Shown in pieces: positions 30,474 to 42,163 of a DNA stretch of 64,000 nt (its first letter is position 1; each line of letters opens with the position of its first letter). Where the stretch lies: NCBI GenBank assembly GCA_963971575.1, contig OZ020617.1, positions 41,078,606 through 41,142,605 on the forward strand, given 5' to 3'. Position numbers and translations under genes: made by a program. This DNA is from Liopterus haemorrhoidalis (taxonomy: Eukaryota; Arthropoda; Insecta; Coleoptera; Dytiscidae). The notes under the pieces are model-generated. The model was not told the DNA's origin. It did no database searches and worked only from the letters and a program-made list of their open reading frames with translations.

Positions 30474-31545
30474 CTAATAATAATAATAAATCTTTATTGA
30501 CCAAGTAAACCTGTACATTATACAGCTTTTAGTCAGTCAGATTGTTACATGATACATAAAACTAATATTGTTAAACTCCTCGAAAATATATACTGGATTG
30601 CTAGTTAACATATTTTTTATGGTCTTTTTGAAAACATTGAAGTCGATGATCTAATACTCATGGGTAATAAGTTGAAAAAACGAAATAATTCGCAGCGATT
30701 TGTTGAGACAAATAAAATTAGAACGGATATTGTTTTTAGAGCGCGTGTCATGCGTGTGTTGCGCACTAAAGGATACTATACGTGCTCCTATGCTTATATA
30801 TGAATAGAAGGCACTCGTGTATAAATAAAGATGGTAGGGTCATTATTTTAAATTTCATAAAAAGGTCACGACACTCAGCGCGAAGAGGAACACCTGCAAT
30901 AACTCTAATAACTTTTGTCTGAACAGCGAAAATCCTATTAGTCGCAGCTGAATGGCTCCATATTATTAAACCATATCTTAGGTGGGACTCAAAAAGGGAA
31001 AAATACTCTTTTAATATAATATCTGTGCTGATTATAGATTTTAAATTTCTTATTAAGTAGATAGTAGAATGGAGTTTTCTACTGAGGAAATCTGTGTATT
31101 GGTCCCATCGTAAGTGAAGGTCCACATGTAATCCAACAAATTTAATGTAAGGAGTATTATCGAAGTCGTATTTTCTGATGGTCAGCAGTAAAGACTGAGT
31201 TTTGTCTGAGGTAAGGGTCAGATTGTTACTATTAAACCATGACTTAGCACTCTTTACGAGAGAAATATTATCCATTAAAAGTGAATCGAAATCAATTACA
31301 AGACAGCAGAGTTGTATCATCAGCATACAGAATAGATTTAGCATTTAAAGAAGAAGGGAAGTCGTTTATATAGATTAAGAAGAGAAGAGGTCAAAGGACG
31401 AAGTCTTGTGGAACACCAAAGTGAAAAGGAAGATAATCAGATCTGGAACTGGCAATTTGCGTAAATTGACTACGATTAGATAAGTAAGATTTCAGCAAAG
31501 CCCGGCTGTTATCGTCAAAACCATAGAATCTCGTGTGATAAGCAT
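30474..31545 (-). mobile_element. TAA-tailed LINE, RT 3' half
   Basis: On the - strand from 31545: RFYGFDDNSRALLKSYLSNR, FGVPQDFVL, LLFLIYINDF, ILYADDTTLL (catalytic pair, 31313-31342), NSNNLTLTSDKTQ, IKFVGLHVDLHLRWD, FESHLRYGLIIWSHSA and KVIRVIAGVPLRAECR, ending near 30766 with the UTR. The tail is TAA repeats at 30474-30490. At least one stop and one frameshift. Same type as 1369-2322 and 46086-47095 but clearly diverged. Confidence 0.85.
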
Positions 31546-32682
31546 GTACGTACACATCTTTTTCAATAATAATTTCTCTATAGGAAAATATTTTGGTTAA
31601 GTACTTCGACGTGATTTTGCTTTTCTTAAGAATTTTAATTTTCTTAAGTTGTCACGAGCTATTTTTTTTAAGTTTGAAGGTGACTTTTGTTAAACTAAAT
31701 GATCAAAAGTTTCATTTAACCGATAAAAATTACTAGGTGTCAAAATTTAGTTAAAAATTAACTTAAACCAAAGAAACGGGCTATATGTTTCATTTTTTAA
31801 TACGTAACTAACAGGGAAATGTTGTATAGTTACAATACATTTATAATATTAACATAGTATTGGTTCACATGCCAATGCCTAGTAAAACCATTAATTAAGA
31901 TAGCGAATGCGGCAAGTGACTTTATGCCCGTGGCGGTCTATTACAGAAGTTCTGTTTATTTTTGGACAGACCTCGTATACATTACTAATTTACACTTACA
32001 TAAATTGGAAATAAAATAAAATACTATCTGTCTCAACTTTATGATTGAAATGGTGTGTTTATTAGTTCTATAAACATTTTATATAAAGAATTTTTATGCA
32101 CAGTAGTTTCTCTTTTTGATAACACGCTTGGTTTCCGCTGCATTTCAACCGGAAGTTCGGTAAAAATTCTACGCTAAACACATCCGTTGAAGAATTACTT
32201 TACCTTTTGTTTACATTTTGCAAGAAATTAATTAATTCAAAATTATTTCAATAAACAAATAAATTACTAGATTTAAATCGCCCGCCTAAAACTAGTTCAG
32301 TTTTTCACCACACAAATGAACATAATTATTAAGGCGAGATATTTAAATCATTTAAACAAAACCATTATAAATCTTAGTAAATATTATCGTATAACCTATT
32401 AAGTTTTATTATTCATTGAAAAGATGGGATCGGAGTTTATTTTGCATAATTGAAGTGCTTTCAACTTGATTTTTAAAATAATTTACAGTAACAATAGATA
32501 CTTTGTACAGCTTTTAAAAATATGTATTGAAGATTACTATGACCTCACCAGGTATTAATAGGAGCAAATAAAATTATGCAAATGTACTTACATACGTATG
32601 TTAACAATTTACATTTTGTGTTAGATTAATTAATGACTAATAATGCGGTTTTTACTTTCCAGTTACCAGTCTAGGAAAGTAC
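31546..32682. other. Unassigned AT-rich DNA
   Basis: No repeats shared with the rest of the window and no coding similarity noticed. Confidence 0.4.
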
Positions 32683-33420
32683 GAGGTTTGATAAAAAAAT
32701 TCGCGGACTAACGTCATAAAACTTTATTACTTACTTAATACCGAAGCCTTTCTACCTTGCGGTGTAAGGCTATAGTCGAGTTGCTTAATTTCTGATGTAG
32801 TTCTCCATACTTCTTTCCATCGTGTTCTGCCCTTTGTATATTTTCTTATCTCGGTCTTCCTGGTCTAACTTTCTTCACTGTTCTTGCTTCAAAAACTCTT
32901 TTTACTATTTTGTCTTCACTCATTCTGTCTATATGTCCCAGCCATCTTAGCTGTCCTTCTATTATAGTATCTACTGGTTTTGTGCCTAGTTTTTCTACTT
33001 CTCTACAAGTACTTCATTTCTTATTCCAATTTTGTTTTACCTTCGATTTTCTTAAAAAATCTCATTTCGGACTTTATTAATAAGAAATTATTTTACATTA
33101 AATTGTTACTTTAGAAATACTGCTCCACACATCGCTACCAACGTCTTTTCCACTTCAGAAACACTTTTTGTTGGTACTATTCGGAATCGATTTTAGATCA
33201 GTTTCTATTTTTTTTTTGTCTCTTAAATCGTTGGAAAATGGCTTTCTTTTAACTAACTCAGTTTTGGGAACAAAAAAATCACACGGGGCTAAATCATATG
33301 AGTATGGTGGATGGGGAAGGAGAGTGGACTTGGTTCTTTGCCAAAAACTGCTAAATCGTAAAACTTGGTACGCTACCGTGATTGTCAACATTGGTCAAAA
33401 TGTTTTGACAACACACGTAT
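32683..33420 (-). mobile_element. Mariner 3' half, interrupted by a LINE piece
   Basis: The left end GTACGAGGTTTGATAAAAAA and TTCGCGGACTAACG is a mariner-type terminus. On the - strand at 33390-33160 the transposase reads HPPYSYDLAPCDFFV (third catalytic Asp) followed by LVKRKPFSNDLRDKKKIETD and a C-terminal tail, with frameshifts. A LINE fragment (32728-33040) separates the gene end from the terminus. The 5' half is gone. Confidence 0.8.
32728..33040 (-). mobile_element. LINE C-terminal fragment inside the mariner
   Basis: In one - strand frame, GQLRWLGHIDRMSEDKIVKR and KVRPGRPR are the typical RT C-terminal motif of RTE-like elements, then TRWKEVWRTTSEIKQLDYSL. It ends in an AAGTAAGTAA tail at the left edge. 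Several stops. Confidence 0.7.
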
Positions 33421-35013
33421 TATATCCTTCTCCCGTCACTCAAATAATCAGTCGTCGATTGATACGGATTGATACGGATATCAGGGACGTCACAAGTAAT
33501 TGTTTATTACATTTACATAATATGTATAAATACATAATATAAATATGACTAATATGGTACAATAAGTCATGGACTTGAGCCCTCCAACATTAAAAAACAC
33601 GTTTTTAAGGGACATATTTTCTAATTGAACATGAAGTACACAAAGTAAATAATAAGTGAGATATTCCAGGATATTAGGGTTGTCCTTCCGTAACTCCTCA
33701 AATATTCATCCAATTGAAAAAGTATATAAAATAAAAAAACGTTGTTTTCTTATTATAAACAATTTTTGTCATACAACGGAGATATTTCAAAAGATTAGCT
33801 TTAGGGTAACCCCCCCCCCCAGTTACTACCCAAATATTCATTTACCGCTACGTCCAACCCCCAGAGATTATTCATTAATCTGAAATAAAAATAGTAACAA
33901 TTTATACATCTAATCTAATATGATATTTTTGATTGTAGAAAAAATTATCGTAAAAATGTTGTTGCTCAATAACTTAATAATAGGTATCACATAACGATGT
34001 TCTGTAATTTTTTAAATATATTTTTGGGTTTCAAATAATTTTTATATTTATGTATATAATTTTGTGTAGAAATGTTCAAATAATAAGTCAACTTTTTTTT
34101 CGACGTGATTGTTTATAGTTTAGTACCGTCGTCGAAAAATATTAAACTTGATGATAACGAAATGCCACTTGGTACAAGTATTCTTCACATAAAATGAATC
34201 ATTTTAACCGCAGCACCTATATTGAGAAACGCGGCAAATTCGAGGTGGCGGCAAAAGTAGATTACCAAGTACAATAATTATAAGTAATTTTCACATTAGA
34301 ACAAACTATCTGCAAACATACTTGTAGAATGAAGCTTTAGCTACAATATGTTGCATGGTACACAATTATGCGTCGAATGGTTTACAAGATGGCGTCTATA
34401 ACGCAATTTGTTTATTTACAATTACATGACAGTTCTTTTTACAATTAAAAATATCCTATTAGATTGATAAAAATTCGCTGAAAATTTTCATGTATAGATT
34501 GTTATTAATTATATTTCAGATTTTTAGTCTTGTATAAGAAACTATATGGTTGTGCGCACCCTTAAGTGAAAAAATGCATAGAAATAAAGGATTTGTTTTC
34601 TTATTATAAACCATTTTTATCATATATGATTTTGCTGTTGTCAATAATACAAGAGATGTTTAAACATTTTTAATAATCAGTTTTAACCCCGAAACACACC
34701 GTTAGAATAAAAATTTGAGATGCCTTTTAGCCTATATTCGAATTCTGGTTTTACTCTATCATCCTACCAAATTACGTGAAAATATATCCAGCTCTTTTTG
34801 CGTGAATCTCGGACAGGCAGACAAATAGACATAAATTGATTTTTTTGCGTCTTATAATCATCTGGAACGTGTAGAAACCAAATATGGAACCGATTATTTA
34901 TTATTAATATACATAGATAGCAAACGAAGACAAAAACTACGGACGTACGTTAGGTATGAGCAGTTCAAACACGTCATTGAAGTTTACATAGAACTGTGTG
35001 AAATAGATATTAC
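33421..35013. other. Unassigned DNA with an 11-C run
   Basis: Largest stretch without an assignable element. 33810-33820 is an 11-base C run. Around 34790-34860 a phrase CGTGAATCTCGGACAGGCAG with GACATAAA resembles the microsatellite-bearing ends of families A-C, but too little is preserved to assign it. Confidence 0.35.
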
Positions 35014-35200
35014 CAGGGCCGTAACTAGCTTTTTTCGGGCCTTGGGCGATTGGGCTCTTCTAAACACTATATAGTACAAGTGGTGATGTCCTAAAATATG
35101 GTCTTCACTTCTAAAATACAGTTGATGGCCTAGAAAAAAGGGCCTCAATCAAATACAACTATTATGTCAATATTTTCCTTTCTGAAATCTGGTCACCCTA
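35014..35200. repeat. hAT ends with hairpin minisatellite, locus 2
   Basis: CAGGGCCGTAACTAGC (35014) looks like a hAT terminus. Two degenerate 40-bp hairpin units follow (35076-35157), and GAAATCTGGTCACCCTATG (about 35183-35200) is the inverse of the CAGGGTGACCAGATTTC end of the MITE at 40848. The two ends are of different hAT types, so this is a composite remnant. Confidence 0.5.
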
Positions 35201-35742
35201 TGTGTGAAACCTATAGTTTGCGTAACTTAGCTTGATACTAGAAATACGCAGAAGAGAAGAGATATATCTGATGAGCAACATAGATAATGGTCGCTGTTGT
35301 AATGTAGTCTACCCCCACTATTTGACCACAATATCACTGTGCATTCATATTTCCAGACTCAAGCTATGTTACTCGAGGTATATGTGTATTTGTTAATTTT
35401 TTAGTTACACATGAAACTGATCTGAAATAAAGATGCTGAATTGTCAAACGTACGTGTCATGATGCAAGTGTTGATAACTTGCTGAAGGTGCGTTTCTCGT
35501 CTATTTACTATGATGAACACGCTTCAGATAAGTTTTTTATAAAGTACATGTCGTGAATATCAAATTTGCGTTTCATAAAAACGATCATATCCTTCAATTA
35601 ATCATTAGACTTTGAAATAACCGGCAGACAAGTTGATTCTGTTGATGACTCAATAAAAAAACTGTTAGGAAATTACATAAAAAATTATTTCTAAAACAAT
35701 GATAAAAAGCATTCCGTGGCTCATTGATAAAACCTATAGACT
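35201..35742. other. Unassigned DNA
   Basis: No feature supported. Confidence 0.4.
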
Positions 35743-36280
35743 AGTGTTTCTCAACCATTTTGGCACCACGGATCTCTTGTAATGTCTTGAAGTTGGCGAA
35801 CCCACATCCAGGGGGACCGTATATATTAGGGGGACTGGAAAGAAATTCATTATTTTAGAGTACAAAGAATTTTTTATTATCTTTAAAATTCAAAATATAA
35901 TTTCCATCATTATTTATTGCGGCTTCTCAACGTTTCCAACCCTCTCTATAGAAATTGTCTGGATTTGACTTAAAATAACTGATCTGGTGAATTTCTACAT
36001 CGGTGATATTTATCAGAATGTTTCATTGACCTAAATAGGTGAAAATCGGAAGGCGCGAGATCGGGTGAAAACGGTCGATGTGGAATAATTTCCCAGTTTA
36101 AGTCCACAATATTTTCGCCGGTTATTTTTGCTAAGTGAGGACGTGCATGGCCATGATGAAAAATTATTCCTTTTTGGTTAAATATATTTGGACGTTTTCC
36201 CTTTAATTTCTGATTTAGTTTGAAAAATTAGAGTGCCGCCTCATATGGCACGGTTCGCGGTTGAGAAAGACCACAGGGAT
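35743..36280. mobile_element. hAT-like remnant carrying a mariner
   Basis: AGTGTTTCTCAACCATTTTG at the left and CGCGGTTGAGAAAGACCAC at the right are imperfect inverted repeats of the TTTCTCAACC hAT type, each followed by GGCACCACGG/ATGGCACGG-type sequence. I could not read an 8-bp duplication. The interior is mostly the mariner at 35826-36222. Confidence 0.45.
35826..36222 (-). mobile_element. Mariner 3' half
   Basis: On the - strand: KGIIFHHGHARPHLAK (the usual HHDNARPH, with second catalytic D replaced by G), LNWEIIPHRPFSPDLAPSDF (third D present), HLFRSMKH, then a frameshifted C-terminus. The terminus TTAGGGGGACTGGAAAGAAA at 35826 is preceded by TA and resembles the end of the mariner at 51025-52055 (TTAGGTGTACTGGAAAG). 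Only the last 400 bp remain. Confidence 0.8.
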
Positions 36281-36934
36281 GGGTTCAATCTCTGTTGAAT
36301 CTACTGAATATTCATTATATAAGTTCAAAGTTTTTTTTTTTTTTTTTTGTTGTATCGGTGTATTCTAGCTAGAAGAATCGTGATCTAGGCTGAACTGAGA
36401 AATGCTAAGATCCTCATCACAAAAAAACCTGCGTACTTTTTTTTGCGTGGTTTTTTTTTGCGTTCTAACTTAAAAAATATAAATACAATACTTCCTTCAA
36501 ACTTTCAGTGCTATCCTGTATGCAATACAACTTTTGAAACTATCTTCAGTCAGACTTTATTTGACGTATAGATACTTTTTCGGGGGTACCAATGTTATTT
36601 TTTATTGCGTCACTGTTATATTTTTTCTGGCATTTTTAATAATACTGATTGAGGCCTGGTCTTGTGAATAAAAACTATACTTACATATTAAATATAAACT
36701 AACACAATTATACGATATTTATAAACCGGTTACTATAACCAAACTTTTATCTGTCACATCAAATTGTTTAGTTGACAGTGAGAAGTAACAAAAAAGGTGT
36801 TGAATGGCTCTTTCTGCCGCTAATATTACAATTTATAAGTTTACATTTATACTCTTTCCATTAAAAAATCCGCTATCTGTTTTTACAAATTTGGATACGC
36901 CAAACCTGAAGCAATTCCGCTAAAACTATTTTAT
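36281..36934. other. Unassigned DNA with an 18-T run
   Basis: 36331-36349 is a near-pure T tract, and a second T-rich segment lies at 36430-36460. No element assigned. Confidence 0.4.
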
Positions 36935-37150
36935 TTAATTTTGTATATCTTTACAACGGCTTTCGATATTCTGCCTCTCTTGTGGATTACCTCTTTAATA
37001 TGATTTGTCCTCCTGGTAGGAGATCTACCGCTAGATCTTCTGCCATCAAATTTCCTTTGTAGAATTAATTTATCTAGGTTGTCATACCTTTGTTGTAGAT
37101 GGCTAGAGAAAGTATATATCGCTGTTGTTCTAATGAAACTTCTTATGTAA
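36935..37150 (-). mobile_element. Probable RTE-like LINE C-terminal fragment
   Basis: On the - strand IRTTAIYTFSSHLQQRYDNL, LILQRKFDGRRSSGRSPTRR and NHIKEVIHKRGRISKAVVKI form one open frame. The GRRSSGRSPTR motif and following helix correspond to the C-terminal part of RTE-type RT proteins. Short and diverged. Confidence 0.5.
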
Positions 37151-37466
37151 AGAAAATTAAACTTTTCAGGAGACCGAAAATTGTTTTCCTGAAATTCCTT
37201 GTTTTTTAAATATAGGTTAAATTTTTTCTGTACATGGAGTTGAGTCCAGGGATACTAAAATTTAATTTTTGTATTTTCTGTGTCAATACATAGAAGGTTT
37301 CAGATTAACAGCGACGACATTTTGTTAAGAACTATTATCTATAGTTTTATGAGTTTTTTAAATTCCTCGATAATTGAGGCATTAGTTCTCCTTTTTGTCT
37401 ATGATGTGCATCTACTATTTTTTTGATGCGCAGAATTTAGGGCTATTTGCTATTTGCTATTTTACC

Positions 37467-38938
37467 CAGTGGCGGCTCCTCATGAAGTGCAAAGAAACCA
37501 AGGCCCTACCATTGCAAAATTATGGCAACATTATCACAAATTAATCATTCAAAAGCTTTTATTTTCTTTAAAAATACCGATAAATAAAAATAAACATACA
37601 CTCGTTTAAGTACGGAACGCTGCTATTGCCTTGCATTTGATGCGACGAAACACGGTTTGTATTTATTTAGGCAGGCTAGCCAAATCGAAACCGGCTCCGT
37701 TTTCAGACAGCTTGTAGGCCTCAGTGGAGAGTCGGAGGGAAGAGGGGGTAGTCAGACTATGCGCTAGAATTACATTGAAGCCGAGTCAGCTGTATATTGG
37801 CCTGTTAGTTTGAGTTAAGCTTGCACATCGTCGACTGAAAATAATAAGGTTATATGTGACATTTTTTGTTAAATGCACTTTTCTATACTATAGAGTTGTA
37901 TGTCACGTAACCTACTTGTTCCAATAATTTCTATAAGATAGTATTACCGGTGTCGGAGAAAAAAGCAGAAAACCATAGTTGCATGTCTTAAAAAATAAAA
38001 AACTTACAAAACATAGTTGTATGTTATAACATACACCCTTGTATTTTAATTGATTTTTTTTAATTCATAATTTATGGTTGCATGTTTGACATACAACCTT
38101 GTTATACAAATATTTTAAAAATCCGTTACCAGAAAACAAGGTAATCGCTTTAAAATCTATGCTGGATTGGATGCCTACTATGGATAAATCTTATTATGAA
38201 ACAATATTGCCAAGAAAATAAATCTCAAGAAAATAATAAAAATACAATTTATTTCGTTTATTTTTTTTTATTTCGAATGTTTCAGTTTCAGTCCAAATTA
38301 TCTTATTTTATCTTAATTTTTTGTAAGATTAATGTTTAATTTGTTATTATTTTGAAAGCATATTGTTTAATTTATGTTATTTAATCAAATAAAAATTTAA
38401 TACGTGACTAACATTTCTTTTTTTTTAACTTTTTAACAATTTTCAGAAACCTAAAAACTGAAGCTTTACCTATAAACTGAAATTCCCCCCGATATTACTT
38501 TGAAGTACAAAGCTGTATATAACGTTAAGGTACTACGTTTCGTGTTTTTCTTAATCACAAAGTTGTATGTTCATTTTTCAAATTGTTAAAATGGTATTAC
38601 TCATTTTTTTTTTCAAAATAATGCGTTAATGACAATAACATATCAATATATAATTATTAAAAAAAATTATTCCTTGTATTGTAACCTTATATTGTTTTTT
38701 TCCATGTCAAAATTTTTGAAGCTTGCTTTCTCAAATGTAATACACTTCGACATACAACCTTATTATTTTCAGCCGACGATATAATGAGCGCCGTGTATCA
38801 TAGTATTTTTTTACTGTGTCGTGTCGTGTCTATGTGTCGTTTTGTGTTACTATTAGAAATGAACAGTATCAGTAACCTTTTGAAAAAAAAAACATTTTCT
38901 TCGTGGCCCTACCACTCAATATTGTATAGCTGCCACTG
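37467..38938. mobile_element. Non-autonomous hAT, 1.47 kb
   Basis: CAGTGGCGGCTCCTCAT (37467) and the inverse of CAGTGGCAGCTATACAA (ending 38938) are terminal repeats, each followed inward by a GGCCCTACCA motif (37502; inverted at 38904). Flanking octamers ATTTTACC and TTTGCACC match at 5 of 8, an aged duplication. No transposase is readable. A second inverted-repeat element lies inside. Confidence 0.65.
37827..38780. mobile_element. Inverted-repeat element nested in the hAT
   Basis: ATCGTCGACTGAAAATAATA plus AGGTTATATGT (37827-37857) is inverted at 38750-38780 with about two mismatches. The motif GTTGTATGT or its inverse recurs internally at about 37879, 38009, 38070-38095 and 38563. 954 bp, non-coding. 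Target duplication not visible. Confidence 0.6.
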
Positions 38939-40084
38939 TTTGCACCTATATTTACCAAGTTTCAGAAATAATATTTGTCACATTTTATTTCTAACTTGAT
39001 TTTACGACGAAATTGATTAGACATGTTGAAATAAACAATTTATCTAGTAAACAAATTATTTATTTCACAAAAAGGTGATTACTGATAACTTTGTATCTGC
39101 CGATTGATGAATAAATTATAAAATTTATTATTGCTTCTTAATTGATGCAAATAAAATTGTGACACATGATAAGATTTTTTTAAACGGGAAATGAGGGAAA
39201 TAACTTCATAGTGAGTCAGAAGAACAGATGCTTCTTATAAATATTCTTGTAGATCTAAAATGGAAGTTACCTTTGATTAGTCATATGTAGTGTGAATTTC
39301 CAATTAAACATTTTTTGAATCACTGTTAAAAAATGTAGGATATATACATATGTATAATATTGTGAAATGTATTATATCAGCTAAAAGAATGAAGATTTTG
39401 GATGTGTCTAAAAGTTAATCCGAAATGCATTCTATACTTATGTCCAACCCGAAATATGAATATTAATAAAAACGGGTTCAATAACATCTCACAGTCGTTG
39501 AACAAAAAATGTCAAATGTGAACTACAAGAAAATTCTAAACACGATTTTTGAAACGTATTTTGTTACATAAGCAGTGGTATTTTTTCAAAGTCGTTACGA
39601 ATTCCACTTCATTAAGAAATTTCATAATATTGCGTAGGAAATTTAAACGAACAACGAACATCGTAACAAGTAGGATGAAATTTACAGTGTACTTTTTAAA
39701 TTATAACATAAATGCTAAGAGAGTTCTTGACTTGTACTCGAGATAAGTGATTCAGTTATTTTAATTATTTTTTTAAGATATGTCAAACAAAATTAAAAGG
39801 TTAAAGATTAGATCATGTTTGATATTTTTCCAGGTGATGTTGATCTAAGCGTTTTTTTAATCTCACTGATTCATATTTCTTGTAAAAGTAATTGATCATT
39901 GTCAAGATTTATTAGTTTTGTAGTAATCGTGATCGATTTAGCAACTCTGATGCAGCGTTAGTAGAATCTGGCTCTTGCCAGATCATTCAATATAAAGGTA
40001 TCATTCAAATTAAAACATTGAAATATTACGGTTAACACTTTTCCAATTCATTCGTTACTTTGCAATTTTAAAATATTTGTAGTT
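38939..40084. other. Unassigned AT-rich DNA
   Basis: No gene, repeat or element end seen. Confidence 0.4.
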
Positions 40085-40445
40085 AAGAACAGAGATCAAA
40101 AAGTGTCCTCAAATAGCCGCAAATCGACGCAAAGTCACCATGTTACCAAAGACTCCAATGACGGAAGTCGTCCCTCATCCTGCTTACTCTTTAGACATTG
40201 CCCTTTCTGATTACCACCACCTATTCAGATCGATGCAGCATGCGTTGTCTGATGAACACTCTCGAATGCCGAAGATGTGCGGAAATGGGTGGATGACTCG
40301 ATTACGTCAAAAGATGACACATTCTTTCAACGCGGGATTCGTTTGTAGTCTGACACATGGCAAAAGATTCAGATGGCCAATATGTTCATTAAATACACTG
40401 TACCATTTATTTTATAGTACTGCGCTCGGGGAAAACTCACTATAA
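40085..40445 (+). mobile_element. Mariner C-terminal fragment
   Basis: The + strand frame MLPKTPMTEVVPHPAYSLDI with ALSDYHHLFRSMQHALSDEH corresponds to the PHPAYSPDLAPSDYHLFRSM motif of mariner transposases. The third catalytic Asp is kept in SLDIALSD. After a frameshift come LSNAEDVRKWVDDSITSKDD and TFFQRGIRL. 5' part and terminal repeats not found. Confidence 0.8.
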
Positions 40446-40569
40446 GTGACATACATTTTTTGGAATTTAAAAGTACCTACTCTTGCTGTCACTAGAAATT
40501 AAAAAAATAAATAAATAATAAAATATATAACTACATGAGAATACAATTTTCCTAGTAACAATGTTACAT

Positions 40570-40655
40570 TTGCAACTAAAAAAAGCTACTGATCCGATTT
40601 TAAAAATTCTTTCCATTCAGAAGTGCTTATAACTCTTGCAACAATCTTGCTGCTG
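40570..40655 (+). repeat. Repeat family C, fragment
   Basis: CTACTGATCCGATTTTAAAA, then ATTCTTTCCATTCAG and AGTGCTTATAA match the corresponding part of family C at 41580-41640. It is cut off at 40657, where a hAT-like CAGAGCCGTAACTAGG begins. Confidence 0.55.
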
Positions 40656-40847
40656 ACCAGAGCCGTAACTAGGTAGGGGCAGAGGCCTGGGACCCTGATC
40701 AAATGGGGGCCCTAAAATGATTTCTCAAAAAATGGAAATTATCATAATATTTTTGAAAAACGGATTACTTTTATTATTGAATAATTATGGAAACCATTCC
40801 TGAATGAAAAAATATATTTACCGAAAAATTATTTCGTTTGTAGTGAT

Positions 40848-41087
40848 CAGGGTGACCAGATTTCAGTTGAGGATTGAAAAAATAAAAATAAATAATAATA
40901 AAATAAAAAATTGGAAATACAGTATATTTTATTCAATTTTGCTCACTTCCAAAAAATATAAGTAATGAGGAAAAAAGGTCTTCAGCTCCAAAATACAAAC
41001 CGGAGATTTTATAACAAAACCCGGAGCCTTGTACTCTGGCCGGAAACCCTGAGACTCCGGGTGAAAACCTGAGTCCTGGTCACCCTG
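40848..41087. mobile_element. hAT MITE, 240 bp, with one hairpin unit
   Basis: Perfect ends CAGGGTGACCAGATTT / GGTCACCCTG (10 bp exact, then diverging) are flanked by GTAGTGAT (40840-40847) and ATAGTGAT (41088-41095). Inside, 40944-40998 holds a variant of the dispersed hairpin unit (CACTTCC..., AGTAATGAGGAAAAAAGGTC, TTCAGCTCCAAAATAC). Non-coding. Confidence 0.85.
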
Positions 41088-41394
41088 ATAGTGATATGAA
41101 ATATTTTTTTCGCTGCCCATAACAAAAGAGATCACAGAAATAATATTGATCCAAAACTGTTATGTAATAAAATAAATTTATAACTCTCAGAAATATTTAA
41201 AATGAGAAATGAAATACGTAAGATATAACGATGTAAAAATTTAATCTTAATAATTTACATATAAATGAAAGAATAGTGTTAAACGTTGCGAGTTTACCAG
41301 TCGGAGAGTTTAAACTGTTAATGATAGCGGTCCAAGTTTCTAACGATTAGCTGGATGGATTAAATGCATTTCGTTTCACCCGCCCGCAATTAAT

Positions 41395-41915
41395 TTCATT
41401 ATAAATTTGGAACTACTGAACCGATTTTAATAAAACACAGCCCAAAATCTAACCAGATAATGTAACTACAAATGGCGAAAAACTGCATAAAAATCAGATC
41501 ACCAGTTCTCGGGTAATGCGTTAAATATAAACCGTAAATATGAGTTTTTATTTATGCGCGCTCACAAATACCTTTATATCTTTGGAACTACTGAACAGAT
41601 TTTAAAAATTCTTTCAACTCAGATAAGTGTATAAATCGTGGACCAACTTTACTGTTGTCGAAACGTGTATTATCGCTGATTATTTCAATTTTTTTTGTTA
41701 AATATGAACGGTAGACATGGATTTCATTTTACTCGCTCGCACAAATATAGTTATAACTTTGTAACTATTGAACCGATTTAAATAAAACAGCCGCAAACCT
41801 GACCAGAATATGTAGCTACAGATAGAAAAAACCGCATGAAAATCGGATCAACAGTTCTCGAGTGAAAAGCGCACATATGGCCAGACAGACACGAGATGTA
41901 GACTTTTATATAACG
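41395..41915 (+). repeat. Repeat family C, copy 1
   Basis: Repeated phrases ACTACTGAACCGATTTTAAT, CACCAGTTCTCGGGTAATGC, GTTAAATATGAACGGTAGAC, CAACAGTTCTCGAGTGAAAA and a close in GCCAGACAGACACGAG...CTTTTATATAAC. The first and second halves resemble one another, so the family may itself be an internal duplication. The second copy is at 50606-51020. Confidence 0.7.
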
Positions 41916-41917
41916 CG

Positions 41918-42163
41918 GGTGACCTGGTAATACCTCCTATCTGCATAAATAGAAATTTAAAGGAGAGGTAAAAAACTGCTTTATGTCAGCCGTTTTTGCG
42001 TAGTTTAAGATAAAAGGTAATGCTTTGTATGAAGTTTAGACCTTCAATATTTTTCTTGTTTAAGAAGTATTGTCACAACTTGTGCACTAATACGTGGGTT
42101 ACAATGCAAACCAAGAACTTATTTTCGCTAAAAATTGTAGATAGGAGGTATTGCCAGGTCACC
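41918..42163. mobile_element. MITE K, 246 bp
   Basis: GGTGACCTGGTAATACCTCC (41918) is inverted at 42144-42163, and the 27-bp arms match at about 25 positions. It sits exactly at the 3' end of family C copy 1. Non-coding. Confidence 0.7.

Noticed and set aside
30474..31545. Viral or retroviral integration
   Set aside because: RT motifs are of LINE type, without protease, integrase or long terminal repeats; no virus-derived gene was seen anywhere in the window.
40658..40700. hAT element starting CAGAGCCGTAACTAGG
   Set aside because: Looks like a terminus and interrupts family C, but I could not find its partner end or an 8-bp duplication, so no element is annotated.
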